From Aphelocoma coerulescens (taxonomy: Eukaryota; Chordata; Aves; Passeriformes; Corvidae), in assembly GCF_041296385.1 (NCBI RefSeq), contig NC_091017.1:46870214-46934213 (forward strand): DNA of 64,000 nucleotides. Reading direction: 5' to 3'. Positions within the stretch are counted from its first letter, which is position 1. The number at the start of each line of letters is the position of its first letter. Shown here in pieces: positions 36,301-51,300 of this stretch. The position numbers were made by a program, and so were the translations under genes. Below the pieces are notes generated by a model. That model worked only from the letters and a program-made list of their open reading frames with translations, searched no databases and was not told the DNA's origin.

Positions 36301-39300
36301 GCTTTCTTTTCCAATGTCAATTTTATGCTAAAAATATAAAGTAATTTATTGTCCAAACAGCAGTTGAAGGCTGACTCTCAAATGACCTGTGAGACAAAGA
36401 CTTTAATGAGAATATTTCATGGCATTTTAAACTGTGCTGAATATTTTGAATTGTTCATGATAAATGACATCCTAAATAGTCAAGAGGAAGAGTAGAGGAC
36501 TACATGCACTGACAGGAATTAGACTGAATATGTTGCATCTGTAAATTTCAAACACCTACTGGGGATAATTAGAAACATCCAAATTTACTTTGATGAAGTC
36601 TGTTATCTTACAGCTGCACTCACAAATGTCCAGTTTAAATTTCCTGTTGCAACTGGCTTCCTATTGTCCACAAAGAATTAGACTGGGTTTTGCTTTAAGT
36701 GGTTCAGTTTTTTTCCCAGCATAGCATCCAAACTGCCTAATGGGCCAGTAAGAGCAGCAGCAGTTGGACAGTGACCCCTGTTGCTTATGTGAATTTTTTG
36801 ATCTTCATCAATCAGTAGATTTCTTTGAGCCACCTTTAAGCTGGTGAAAAAACTATCAGTTTCTTGTCTTGTCAGAAGCTTTTAATAAACAGGAGTAGCT
36901 TAGTTCTTACAATTCTTGGCAATGTTTAATTAAACCCCTGAATTCTCTCCTCTTCACTAAAATATTTCTAAATATAAAACAAGTGATAATGCAATTACAT
37001 ACAGAAGGCAATAAACCCAGACACGAATGTGTCATCTTACATTTCTTCATGCATACATAGTGAAAACCATCCCACAGCAAGAGACATTTCACACCTGTGT
37101 AGAGGGTAGGTTCTCAAATTGGTGATGTCACAGGCAGTGTGAAATCTGATTGCTTTGGGCTTAATCCAGTAGTTCACAATAATGAACCAGCAGATTTTTC
37201 TTTTATTGTTCTAGAATTGTTCTGATTGAGCATAAATATTCAAGCATTAGAGTAACTTCACTCTGCAAAGACTTCATGAACTACAGTTTTCTTTTCATCA
37301 AATAGGATGAACCTAAATACTTTTATATAAATATGTTTTTTTTGGTTAGTAGCAGCCAAGGTGCTGAAGAAGGCTCATTGGTGCCAGTGATTATTGCTTA
37401 TTTAAAATATTAGTAATCAGCTTTATTTTATACCATACATATTATGAATTATTAACTTAAGTACTGTTTTAAAACAGGAAAATAGGCTACTATTATGCAA
37501 AAGTAAAGATAAAGCAGCTTGAATGAGGAATTGCCTCCTGAAAATAATGAATAGTGCTTTAAAACTTTTTATTGTATAATCATAATTGTTATCCATCTAT
37601 GTAAGGTTCCTACCTGACTTTTAGGTGTGCAATGGATAAAATTTGTAAGTCAGACATGTAGGCCCACAGTAAATTCTGCCTCTTTTTGGATTAGAGCTAG
37701 TTGTACTGAATGAGTTGACTAGAATGGGAGTTAAGTATCTAGAACACTATAACCATCTATAAAATTTCTTAATCTTCCTAACCTGAATTTCAACAGTGGA
37801 AATAAATTTTATCTATTATTATTTTATTAGTTATTAATAAGAGGGAATTATTAAATCATTATTAGATAAATAATTATTATAGTAATAAACAGTTTGAATT
37901 TTGGAGGGAATCAGAATCTTGATTTGGAGTGGTCAGTCAGGTAATAGTCCAGGTAGTATTATCATTTTTCATTTTTTAGCTGCTAAGATTATTACCTATG
38001 AAATACTTATTTTTATGTTCTGGAGGGCTCCTTTAATACTTTGAGTTAAAACCCAGAAATTGCTAGTATTTTAGTAAAAATATTGAATGGTTTCAAATTA
38101 CTTAGTTTCTCTCTAACCCTTTCCCCCTTTTTTGTAGAAAATTAAAGCTCATGATTTTTGATATATTTTAAATTTGTGTATTCATAAATATTACAGATAC
38201 TGCTCTAATTACCTTATGACAGGTGTTTCCCCCAGAGCTGTAGAAACTTGGCCTTGCAGTGTTTCCATGATATTGTCATCTGAGTACAACTGCATAGGTG
38301 TGTTAAACTGAGCGTGTACAATCTTGACACCGGGAAGCTCCATTTCCAGGGGGACATTAGGGGCCATCTTTGATACTGCTTTCAGCTCGGTGGGGCAGAT
38401 GGAGCTGACCGTGCTAATTGAAGAGGGGGTACTGCGCCCACTGCCGCAATCCAGCCCCGAAGGAGTGCTGCATCCACTGTGTTAATGGCCAGAGTGCAGG
38501 AAAGTGTGCAGTGTGCGTTGGATTATAGAGAACAGAGACAAAAGTACAGCGATACAGTGATGTTAACAGGGCTGGAAAGCATGAATGGAACAGGCTCAAA
38601 AAACCAAAAGTACAGAAAGTGGAGAAAAGCAAAAGTATGTGTAGCCATTGAAAATAGATTTCCTGTAAAAAGTATCAAGGCCAGCTGTAAAGCAGTCCTT
38701 AAAATTCTGGTATGCGTTTTCTTTAAAGATACTAAAAATTCTTTGATAGATGAAATAATTCAGAATATAACATTATTTTACATTTTTAATGCTAGGTTTT
38801 ATTGAGGAATAATTAAGCCTCCCTAAAATTCTTTGTTCTAAGTGAGTAATTCTGATCATCTGTAAACAGGGTAGCAGACAAAAGTTTATGTGAGTTGTCC
38901 ATGTCAGAGACAGAATAAACACCTGCAGCACTGGAATCCTAGACACATCATTCCAGTTCTATACCTCACAATCATCTCACTCCCCTGCCAAAAAGCTACT
39001 GTGAAGTAGTGTAAAATAATGAATGTGACATTTCCCAGATGTCCTTAAATTCTAGAGTAAGATATTTATTAATCTTTTAAAACTAGTTTAACAATTAAAA
39101 AAAAAAAATACTTGTTGATCATTGCAAAGAAGAAAAGTTACTAAAACATCCAGGATTACTTTTGCTTTTCTAAATTACAGTGTTTCCAGTAGAATGTAAA
39201 GTGGTCCTTCACAAGAACAATGGGTACATATTCAGATAATTAATTTTACTGTTTCTGAAGTAGACTTTACATATTATTTATATACAAAAAATAACATGTA

Positions 39301-42300
39301 AACTTTTAAAAAATATTAGTGTTGCTTGATGTTACTGAAGTTACTGTACACCAATTCAATGTATCTGGAAAAAGATTAGCAAAAGAATGTGAACATTAGA
39401 CCAGAAGTCTTTTTCAGTATCACTATTTTGAACACTTCAATCTTCTCTCTATAGTACTTCAGAGGCTTTCTTTGTTACAGGATATTTCTTTACTGTTTCT
39501 GTGTAACAGCACATAACCAAATCTTTCTACAGACATTGGTTACCATTTATGTGATATTCTGAGCTGTGGGACAATAAATGCTTCATCTCTGTCCTCCAAC
39601 CTGATATCAGGGTTGTGTTTAGTTCATTCCAAGCTGTGTAAACCTGGGACAATGCTCTGTTTCCCAGTTTGATAGTACAGAACTCTGTCCAGTAGCTACT
39701 CTCGGGTGGAGTTGACAACCCAAAATTCTCCCTTTGACTCAGAGTGGAATTTGTGCAGAACCACTTTCTCAAAATTTTAAAGGGAAAGATATATTTTTTC
39801 ATCAAAGACATGTCAAACAAAAGCATTCCAGAAATGGTAGATAAGCCTTAATGCAAATATAGTTGTGCATCATCACGAAGCATGAGACAGCCCAAAAATT
39901 CACACAGCCAACATACATGTTTGCAGTATTTTCTTTTAGAAGAAACAATACCACCTTTAGATCCTGCAGTAGAATAAGTTTTGTCAGTGCTAACAGTGTT
40001 AGTAAATGGAAGCAGGAAAAGACTAGCAAAAGCACAACTCTTGCTCTTGCTGTGTGAAGCCAAAGTACTATTAAAACAGAATAAATTATAGGTAAATAAA
40101 TAAAATATATTATATATTAAATGCAATTTCCAGTTAGTTTCACCGGAGTGGAGTCCAAAATTCTGTCCAATGTCCAATCCATAAGCTCAAACCCACAGTC
40201 CACAATCATCTCTTATTTTAGTCAAAGTCCTATTTAGCATCAGCTGTCTGTCTTAAAGGGATATTTAGAGCCAAGGTGGTGGGGGTTTTTTTGTCTGTAT
40301 TTAGCAGCGGATAAAGTCAAACTGATGGAAAAAGCAGACAAACTGTGATAACCAAGGTTTTGTAGATGTAACACCCTGTGTCAGAGATTCTGCAGTTTGC
40401 AAGTGCAGACCTCCCCAGTGCTAGAACACTGGACAGACCTTGCCCCACTGAAGTTCTTAAACTTCCTGCATTGTTGTTGGGGTATTTTTTGCTTCATCTT
40501 GAATGCTGGTAAATGGCCATTTACTTCAACATTTTCATGGTTCCTAGTGGTCCCAAAGCCAGTTTTGGTACAGTATGTAAGTGCTGTCTGCAGTTAGGGG
40601 CCAGGGATGTTTTCTAAGGACTGTTTTGTCCTTGAGCAGCTTTTCTCCACTGTGGTGGTGTTCTACATTGATAGTTCTTGTTTGCAGGATGAGACCATCT
40701 TTTAGAGTTAGGTGACTGACAAATATAAGGCATCTCTCAAAAGTGATGATCCATATGAGATTGTCCTTTGTACAATGGAATAATTTATCAACCTGTTTTT
40801 CTGCTCTCATTTTTCAGACTTAAATTAGTATAACTAAAATGCAGGCATTTTTGATTTTCGGAATTAAATGTAGAACACTAATTCCACTAGCAATAACTGC
40901 TACTGCTAGAAAGGATAAAGGATCACATCTCAAGATATTTCATCCCTCAGGTTCTTTTGAGCTTCCTTATGTTTTCAGCCACAGAGTTTACATTGTTTTT
41001 GTCTCCTCTGTAATAATGAAAACAGTAGTAAGGAATTTCATCACCAGTTAAGATAGAGGATTATTACACTAAAATGATGGATTTAGGTATATAAGAGTTT
41101 CTGCATTGGGGCTTTACATATCTGTGGCATCAGTTTTCTTATTTTTAGCTCAGCAGTAGGTTGCCCTCTGGGCAGAGGTCGGCTGAAATGCAAATTTGAA
41201 ATCTCTGGATGGCCTAGCTTATAACTCTCTAGCTGTCTTTTATTTATATGTAATATGCAACATATATGTAATATGTAGCTATCTTTTTTTTAGCAAGTTA
41301 ACAAATTACATTGCATTTGGACAGAAGAAGTTCACAGTGCCAAAGATCTTTAAGTGTGCAGTATCTGGTGCTACGCTGTAAACTGAATCATAGCTACAGT
41401 TACTTCAGATTCTCATCAGTATAACTGAGATGGGAATGTAGATCTACTTTCAGAAATAAAAATTTGAATTTCAAGCTGGGATTCTTAAAGTCAACCATTT
41501 AATTCTTTTTGTTTGTTTGCTTTTAATTTCAGCATTAGGCTGTCTAGTACTATAAGTAAATTTCAAATGCATCAGAAATCTTAATTAACATCAATGGTGA
41601 GTATCCATCCATTAAAAAAAATAACACCATGCGTCAAATCCAGCACAGCACTCAAAGTTTATAACCTGCTTCGGCCTGAGATTATGAAAGGTTTGGGCCG
41701 AATATTATGCTTGTGTTCAAAGTAGTTGATATCCTGTAAAGAAAAAAGAGATAAAATAGCTTTCTTTGACCTACAAATGCTCATTTCTAGTTAAAAAGCA
41801 GCTAACAAAGTTTACAAATTTTAACCACGAAGTAACCATGTTTAGTTTGTTCATTCCTGGTGCTCAAATTACAATCACTGCAGTGTTCAGAAACATTCAG
41901 AGTAAAGTGCAGTTACAGGAGGAAAGGTTGGAAGGTATTGTTGCAGCCCAGTGTAGAGGGCAAACTTTAGCTACCTGCAGCGTTGCTGCTAGAAAGCTGA
42001 ATGGATAGTTCTCGGTGCTGGAAAAAAATGTTTCCTTGATCGCCCTTTTTTTGGATAATGAATAATCTCATTCTCAGAAAAAACAGCAAGAGCTGGACTT
42101 TTAAATTTAAAACAGAACAGATAATGATACACCACAAATGACCATGCATTGTAAGTAAATACTGATACTCACTTTTGCGATGAGTTCGGAATGAGACCCC
42201 TCAGTTGTCCATGAAGTGCATCTTGAATATTGCCAGATGAATAGAGCCCAATTGGAGAATTATAGGAGGAGCTCACTACCTGTCTTTTGTCATCAATATT

Positions 42301-45300
42301 TGCTGCTGCAACAAAAGGCTGGGCCCTTCTGTTGTGAGCCGTACCAATAGGCTTGAATTCCTGTACATGATAGGCAGACAAAACACACAGAGCTACAATG
42401 CACACCAAAGCTAGCAATGAGTAAAACTGACACCACCAGTATTGTTAATCTCTGCATTTTTACTTTTGCAACTCTTTTATTTTTAACTGGTGCAAGCATA
42501 TTATATTTTTCCATGAATTTTGTATGTATTACTTGAGCCACACACATTATTTTCCTGCCTCCAGGCAAGCAGAAGGCTTAGAAGAAAAGAGAGGGATGAA
42601 TATTAGAGTGACCTTTCATATTGTTCACTAGATTTGACACTGTTTACATTTTTCTTTTAAAACACTTAATGTATGCTTATCTTAATTGCTTTCCTTTAGT
42701 GCTAGTCTCTAGCTTCTGCATTTTCATCACGTACTGATAGAGGGACTTCCAAAAGTGTGATTTTATTGTAAATGCCTTGCCTAGAAAACACGTAATTTTA
42801 AATGCTTCTTTTAACTGAAATAAAGTCTTGAACATACATCAGATTGAGGATATTCTTCTGAATGTATTTCATCTTTAAAGTATATCTGTGTATCAAAAAT
42901 TTCACTGTTCTATAATTTAATGTGAAATTATAATAAATAAGTAAAACCCAGAAGTGGCTAAATTTGAAATCATTATACCTATGTGCCTATATTCTGCCAT
43001 ACTTTTTTTTTGTCGTTGGCCAAGATAATTTCCTCAGTTTGTGGAATTCAAAGGGATAAGGTCTGGAAATAAAATCTCTGATGGCCTTTCGGATAACCTA
43101 AAATGTCTTTCTGTAGTGGTTGGCCAGGAATGATAAAGACTTCTGACTGCATTCACTTATTTGTATTCTGTGTATTTATTATAGTGTCCTTTGAGGCCCT
43201 TCCAGCTCAAGTCCACTCCTAAGCCTCAGAAACTGAGACTTAGAAAAAAATTAATGTCAACATCTGCCGAGGGTTTTTTTCCTTTTACCCTAGTGGGTGA
43301 AGAGCATTAACTGCTGAAGTCCATTCCCTCGTCCTTATGGCAAGTGCTACTCTTTGGAAACAGTGCTGTTGAGAGCATTTGAACTTCCATCTTTATGAAA
43401 TAAAAAGCTTTTGTTTCTGACAAATCGGTTTCTACAGCCTGAATTGGTCTTTTCTTTAGAGACTCGAACTTCCAATGTTAAGATAGCACAGGTCATTAAT
43501 ACTTCAATTTTCATAGAAATCTTTTCCAGTTCTCCAATTTGGCTTTGTTTTTGAGTATGATTGTTATACAACAGTTTCCAAAATATATTTTGGATTAGAC
43601 TAAAGAAAAGTCATGGATATATAGAATATGCAACCAGAAAATGCAAACAGTAAAAAGCAGTTTTATTAAATGAAAATGTTTAGCAGCATTGCACTTTAAG
43701 AGGCTACTGAAAGCAACAATCAGATAAACGAGCACGAAGGTTTTACTTGCAATTCCTTCTTTCTGTCTAATAGAACTGAGTTGCAGTTAACAGAATATAT
43801 TAGTAAATGGAAATAATCTAATAGTGTTTAGGATTATGGCTATCATGAAAGATATTAATGTCAGAGTATTTAAAATTGATTCAAATCCATGTATGATACA
43901 AAACGAACAAAACCAACTGAGAACATTGTAATTTCATCCCCCTTTTTCATTTCTCATAGAGAAATGAACAGAACAGAAGATGTGGCACCATAGCAGCATG
44001 TTTACAATGTAACAGTTGCAAAACAAGTATTTGCAGTTAGTTAGACTTAAATTCTGTTTTCTTTATAACTCATCTATTCATACAAAATGTCAGTGACAGA
44101 ACATACAGCAGCAAAAATAGTCCAGCTCTTGTGTTTATTTGATCTCATTGAATCTGTGAAAAGTCTTCTTTAAGTTCAAAAGCTAAATGAGAACTAGAAG
44201 TCATTGAAATTTCTAATTAGGAATATTTGAGAATTACAGTACTTAATTTATTGATTTTTTTTTCCAACTGACTGATTTTTTTGCAGGGCTAGCTACATTT
44301 TTTACCCACATCAGGAATAGAAATAATGTAGCCCCAAAAGCCTGTAGAAATGCATCCATCACAGCCCATGTGATGGCATTCCTTGGGTTAATTGCTGTGA
44401 CAGGACACAAGTGTGTACATTTTGGAGGTGTCATGTGACTAAGATCTTTATCTTTGAATGCTGTTACAAAGAGAGGTAGGTCCTCAAAACTAGCCCAGCA
44501 CAATTACAGTGTTTCAAAAGTTGATTATAAATGGTAATAGACTATAAACTTATTTCTTAGAACAATGTATTGTGTTTTTCTTTGATTTTTATACTTATCT
44601 ATGTGCATAATATATCTCCCAGGAATGTATAATCTCCTTTATGGCCAAAAGTCTAGTCTCACTGAATAAAATGTTCAAAGGCAAAGGTAGAAGTGAAAAA
44701 GAAAAGTTCAAATAAAAACAATTCAAGAAACGGTGGTAAGGAATACAAAATTATTTTCAATGAGGTTAAAGGGATTGTAACAGAAAACATTTACAAGTCA
44801 TTGTATTCTTTTACTTTGACAATATAGGGGAAAGCATTTAAAAAATAATTTTATGATACAATTTGCACTTAGATGGTTTTGTTTTCTAATTATATTAACT
44901 GAGAACCTTATGTTCTAAATTGCTTTTATTCAGAATACAATGTGATTGTATTAGTGATTCTTCAAGTGGTCTGTTATTTCCTATTATTTATCCATAACAC
45001 TCTAGGTTCCTCCAGACTAACAAAATCAGGGTGGCTGTTTTTTATGTGTGTAGCTTTCAAGAGTGGCTCTCAATCAGCTGCTTATTGCTGTAAGTTGGAA
45101 TTGTTGCCTCAGTTTTCTCTTCTCAGATTTAGAAATAGTGAGAGCTTTCATTGTGCTCTGACAATTGCCTGTATCAATCTCCAAATGGCTCTTGGGAGAT
45201 TCTCAGACTGATACAGAAGTTTGCTACAGTGTGAAGGTTCCTTGTTCCATAGCTGTAAGTAGGCACAGCATTTAATTGTTTAACAGGTTTCACATAGCCA

Positions 45301-48300
45301 TCTCCAAGTATCTGTAGAATAATTTGCATTCATTGAAGCTGAAGTAAGCATTCTTCGGCCAAATATTTGGCCACATTGCTGAATTTAAGATAGGGTTTAC
45401 ATTCATTTGTAGCTTTTTTTTATCAGCTTACAAACTTAAATTACATACTTATTAAGAAGATTGTGTAAGTTGTCTCTTGTTATTGTTATTTAGTTGGCTT
45501 ATAATGTATTTTAAATAACTAATTTCTCTTAACTTTCTTAGTGAATTTTGAAATGTCTATTTGACAAGAGTGAAAAAAGTCTTATATATTTCTAAGATCT
45601 ATGATCTTTTGAGTAATTTTGGTTATTATATAAATAGAAGAAATAGAACTCAGTGGTTTTCCATTTCTGCACTTTACATTCTGTAAATGCATGCAATACT
45701 TTTGGGTAAAAGAGTTTTACATTTGAAGTAACACATTACTGCTTTTGGATTTTTCTCCATTCATCTGGGCTTCAGTGCCTGTATTCATTGTTAGAATTCA
45801 GCAAACTCTTATAAGACTTGGACAGCGCAGGTTGTAGTTGTGGAAAAATTTGCCATCTGAGATTAAAGAAACTTTTTATTGTTTTCTCTACTGGTATACA
45901 TGCTTCTGGGTCTCATGCTGTGACTAAATATGCTGTAAAATTTAGCTTTAAATTACAGCAATTGTAGAAAAATAGGCTATGTGTATTTCCTTTTCCACAG
46001 AGAGTAATGGATACTTGGATGGAAGAATTTAATCTAAAATGTAAAACATTCCAGGAATAGTTTAGCATGTTTGTTTGCAAGCATTGATACTTTTCTGGTG
46101 CCTACTATTTATTAAATACACTCAGTACTGCTGAATTTCCTAGGAACGAAAAAGAGGTATACTGAATGAAAAGGCCGGCTGTTTAATCTAGGAGAAATCA
46201 GTTTTCTGATTGCCCAGTGGAGGCTGCTTTTCAATAGTCTGCCAAATAGCACTTAGTGAAATCTTGTGATCTATTTTTAAGGAACTGTCCTTTTTAGGAA
46301 TGCAGCTTTCATGCAGAGGGATTACTCTTGTGTCATGGGGGCCTGCATGGTTTTCTCTGTAGCTTTTTTAGTGAATTTGTTTCACTGCTAGTCATTTAAT
46401 GTGTGTCCTAGCTCGTCCACAAGAATATGCATTTAAAATAGTTTTGTTTCTTCTCTATAGTATTCCCACTGCTGAAGAGGGTATATTATTTCTGATGGAG
46501 TTTGCTCTATGACTTAATGCAAGTTTTAGATCAGAAAGAAGATAGAGAAATGCAACACTGAAATGCTGTATTCATATTTGGGAGTGTCTCCATGAAAACA
46601 GAATTGGTGGAAGTATTTATTGCACAGGATTTATTGAAGTGGAATCTGCACTTACATAGTTTTTTTCTAGGGTATGACAGAATAAATACTTTGACATATT
46701 TGCTTTGAACCTGGCCTTCCAGGATCGGGAGAATATTCTTCCCTCCCCGCTCTTGAGATAACAGCAAATGTTCATGTAGGTTAAGGAGGAATGACAAAGA
46801 AATAAAGGACTAGCTAAAAGAAGTAGCTAGCTAATTAACTGTTGGCAATATGAAGACTTTGACTCACAGTACCTTTTTTTTTTGAGTTTGAGTTTGAAAA
46901 GAGAGATGGCTGTCAATGGATTGAATTTGCTTTGGTCATAAACAATGATCGAGACTTTCCTAGTCAGAAGTGGTGAGTGATTTGCTTATTGACCAGTATA
47001 TGGGTCCTGTGTAAATTTGTAAATTTCAGTTCTGTGGCGTGGTATAGAAATGTATGGAGGTAAAGAGATCCAGCATTTATGGACCTCTCTGTTTAACTGA
47101 CTGTTACATCAAAATGAATTTTGTGATCTGATGAGTTCATCACTTAGGTACTTTATTCCTGATTGAAGAATTTCCTCATATGATGAAGAATCTCTAAAAG
47201 AGTTAAAATAACTTAAACTTTATCAGAATAAAATAACGTATTTTACTTCCATAATAAAACTATGGCAATATGGAGGCTCTTAAAGAAAAATGAGAATGTG
47301 TTGTAGCTTCTTAATGTTTTGTTTTGGTTATAGCTGAAAAATCAAAAACATTGAGTCAGATAAAATGGTGTTCCTATATGGCATAATCATGGTGGTTCCT
47401 ATTAGCTTAAACTGGCCAATTATGGATAAAGTTCTAGTTAAAGAATTTTAATGACCACAAGGGAGATTATTTGGAGTGTAAAAAAGCAAATGGAAATGGT
47501 TAGGTACTTTTTACAGTTCATACCTGAGGTTCAGCTTCCAGATTTATCTTGAAGGGATGTGCTCTGCCATCTTCTGAAACTTGTGGGGACCATAATTTAG
47601 TTCCTGCCCTAGAAAGTAAGAAGGAAAGGCAGAATTGAAATAATTTGAATTCCTATAGAGTTGTTTATGTCCCCATAACATATAATGCAGCTTGGAAATC
47701 TGCAAGTTTTTTCTACGCTTTTTTAGTGTTTTGACATAAAAATACTTCAGTGATATGTAAATAATATATGTAAAATGTACCTACTTTAAAAAAAATTATG
47801 TATGCTATTAACAACGGGAAATAGGTTGTTAATAGTTACTGAACTCAAATGGAAAGGGAAATTAGTGCCTTTCTGACCTGAGCTGACCAAACTTTTTATT
47901 TTTTTTTTTTTAATGGTTCATAGAATGAATGTTGGGTCCCCAGAATATTTTGTATGAATAATTGATATTAGCAATAATCGTAAACATCAACTTCTTTTCC
48001 TTTAAAGACCATAATTCCCACTTAAAGCCTGCTTTTCAAAGTAGAAGTACAATCTAGGTATGCAAAGTATGTGCGAGGGGAAATTGAAGTTGTGCAGCTG
48101 ATTCTTTCAGTCATGTAGGCAGAAGTAAACATGAAAATATCAGTTACAGTTCTGTTTTCATTGACAAAGTGAAATGTGGCAGCTAATTTTAAAGTAGCAT
48201 AATAGTAATGAACCTTGAATTAACAGAAGGAATTTTTCACCATGACGTGTTGTCTAGTAATTCAACAACACTTGTTAAAAAAAAAAAAAAGAAACACTTA

Positions 48301-51300
48301 GTGTAGTTCCAAAGAAATATCATGGTCAACTACAATAAAGAGCTGTGCCTCCTTGAGAGCCCCAGGTCAGTTAGGCCTGTCAGTTTTGGAGACAGCTGAA
48401 AGAGTGTGCTAAGCGATTCTGATTACAGGCTGAGCAAACTCAGCTGGAGATGTGAAGCTGCAGGTTGTTTCTCTTCCTGGCTCTAGCTGAGAGAAGTGAA
48501 AACAAAAGTTTCTGGATTACTGCAGTTTGGGTAAGACAGAGTTTCTCAGTTTTGTTTTGAACATTGCTTTGAGAATCCTGTATTAGGCTTAGTATGTTGT
48601 GACCAAAGAGATTGATTGGCTTTAAACTCACTCCTTTGTCACCCCCCCATCAAAGTCTGACATGATGTTGTTTTCCCTGGGTGGGATGATACAGTAGCAG
48701 CTTTATGTGTGGCTGGGAGAAGGAGGCAATGATAAGCACCTGTGGCTGAGGGAGTGTTAGAGCACAGAGGTCACTGAAGAACTGACATTAAATGCGGATT
48801 TTATTATTTCCCGACAACATGAAGGACTGCTTGCTTACTGACAGTAAACAGAGGACTTGTGCAGTCAGCAGAATTACCTTGTGAGTAACCTGAGGGAAGC
48901 TGGTTTTTTGTGCCTACAGAGAGTTCTGGGGAGTCTTGCTTGATCTGGAGTTTAAGAGGTAGGTCTGGTTGCTTATAATTTTAAGAATCTTGTGAACTTC
49001 TTCAAAATATTCGAAATAGTTACACTATATAATAATTGTACTGTTGATTGAGTAGTATCTTCTTTCAGAAATAGGCAGACATGTACACGTACCTCTCTAT
49101 TTTCAAACAAAGCTGATGTGTAGCTGCTTTAATTCTCTCCTGGGCATCATTATGTGTCATGTTCTCTGTGCCTAGACCATCAATAGCTACAATAACATCA
49201 CCAGGGCACAGGTTGGCAGCTGAAGCCTTGCTTCCAGGTGTAATCTGAAAAGATCAAAATGTAACTGCTTAATCACCATACATGCCTGAAAATTGATAGA
49301 GAAAATAACCTTCACCACACTTCCCTATTTCCTGTTGGAGGGGGGAGGTACTTTGCCAGAGGCTCTGTAGTTCTATTGTGAGGTAACCACATAAATGTTT
49401 TATTCATCATAACTCCAAATTAGATAGAAATTATCCTCACACTTCTGCATTAGTTTCCACTCTGATTTCTGTAATTACTGTAACTTTTCTTTAAATCTTT
49501 TTCCTCAACTGCCATTATATAATTTGCTTGAAAAAATGTTGTATTTTCCCCTTAACAACACCAGCAGAAGAAAAAACCTGTTAAATTGTGTTGCTGAACT
49601 CCTTAAAGTGCTTAGCTTTAAGTCCCATGGCATTTAAGTGACAGTGGCCCTGATCCTTCATGGTGGTCTGTGGTGCAATTCATACCTTATGTAAATGTAC
49701 CACCATCTGTGACATTCACAGAAAGAGCCCTAAGCTTATCTTCCTAGGCTTGCCTTTTTTTTGTTTTTTTGTCTAGTTGACAAACTTCTGTATGGATGTT
49801 AAAATAATTGATATGCAACATAATTTTGCTTTAAAATAAGTATTGTAGAGACGCCATGACCTCAGATGTTACTGAAGCTTGTTCTAGAATTGCAGGCCTC
49901 TGCAAAAGGTGACTTCTCCTGCCACTGCACTTACACATACCACATGCACAACAGGTCTTAGGTCACTGAGTGGGATTTTGGTCCCTTATGTGTGTATTGC
50001 CATTTTAGGCAACTCTTGATTACCTAGACAGCAACATGAAATTGATGCATGTAGCACATAAGCTTCTGAAATTCAGCTCTCAAACAGCAGAAGGGACAAG
50101 TTGAGTGATGCAAAGTAACATTAGCTGCTTATTTGTAGGTAAATGAATCCCAGTGTGAAGGAGAAAAAATGTCAATATAGTCTTGCTTCCAAAAGCAGTT
50201 CTTTTGTCCGTGGCATGTCTTAAGTGAAAAAGCTATTGGAGAGAATTTTTCTCACTATGGGTTCTGTTACAGTGAAAGCATGTGTTATCTCAGCTGGAAA
50301 ACATGCTATGGAGACATTCTTCAGCTGTGGTGTTTCACAGTTTTCCAGCAAAGGAAGAGAGTAAGCCGCCCAGTACTTCCAGCATGTTCTGAACCCCAAC
50401 TTTGGTGAAGCTGGCAGACTTGTCTCTGAAGGGGATGCTACTGTCAACATAAACGCCAAATAGAAATGCTTTTTGATATGAGTTGCACTGTATTAGTAGT
50501 GAAATAATGGCAAAAATCAGTGAAAGGGAGTAGTTCTCTCCTCTTTCCATCTCCATTAGGTAGGTCTGAATGATCAAAGAGATTGTTTTGTGAGATCTTT
50601 TTCTTCATTCCAGCATGTAAACTCATTTTTTATGTCACTGTGACAAACTGCAATGCATTTGTTATTATCAAGTCAGACAAACTTTCCAAGTGGGTGCTTG
50701 TAGCCAGCTGCAGGCTTTTACAGCCTAACCCTTCAAAAGAATGGTCTAGTGTATTCTGTGCTTAACAAAGTGTTAAGGTGCCTGAATAATCTGTTTGAAT
50801 ATGAATCAAGGAAGTTGTTCATAAATTCTAAGTCTGAAATCTCAAAAATTGTCTGCTTCTTGACCTTCAACAGCTACAAGTGTAAATGATCAACACTGAG
50901 ACTGCTTATACCACTATAATAAGACAGGGGTTAGAGGTGCATGATCGTTCTTCTCCCTTCAATGTGGAATTGCTCCTGACTTGGCTTAGCATGTTGTGAA
51001 TATGTCTGCAGTGACAAACTGCAGCAGAATTCCTTGTGTTTCAATGTGACTGTTGATGCTCTAATACCTAGCTGGGCAAACCCAGCCATTCTTGGTTCCC
51101 TCTCAAGAGTAAGTTAGCTTGTATAACCCTTATAGAGGTTACTCTGCAGATTATGTTTTTTACATGTCACAAAAAATCATCTGCTGTACCTGTGACATAC
51201 TGCAGCAAAGCACTGAGATAATGATCCTGCCTTGTAAAGTAGTGTATCTGTCTAGCACAGTACATTCTCCTGCAGCTGTACTGCTAGAAGAACATGCCCT

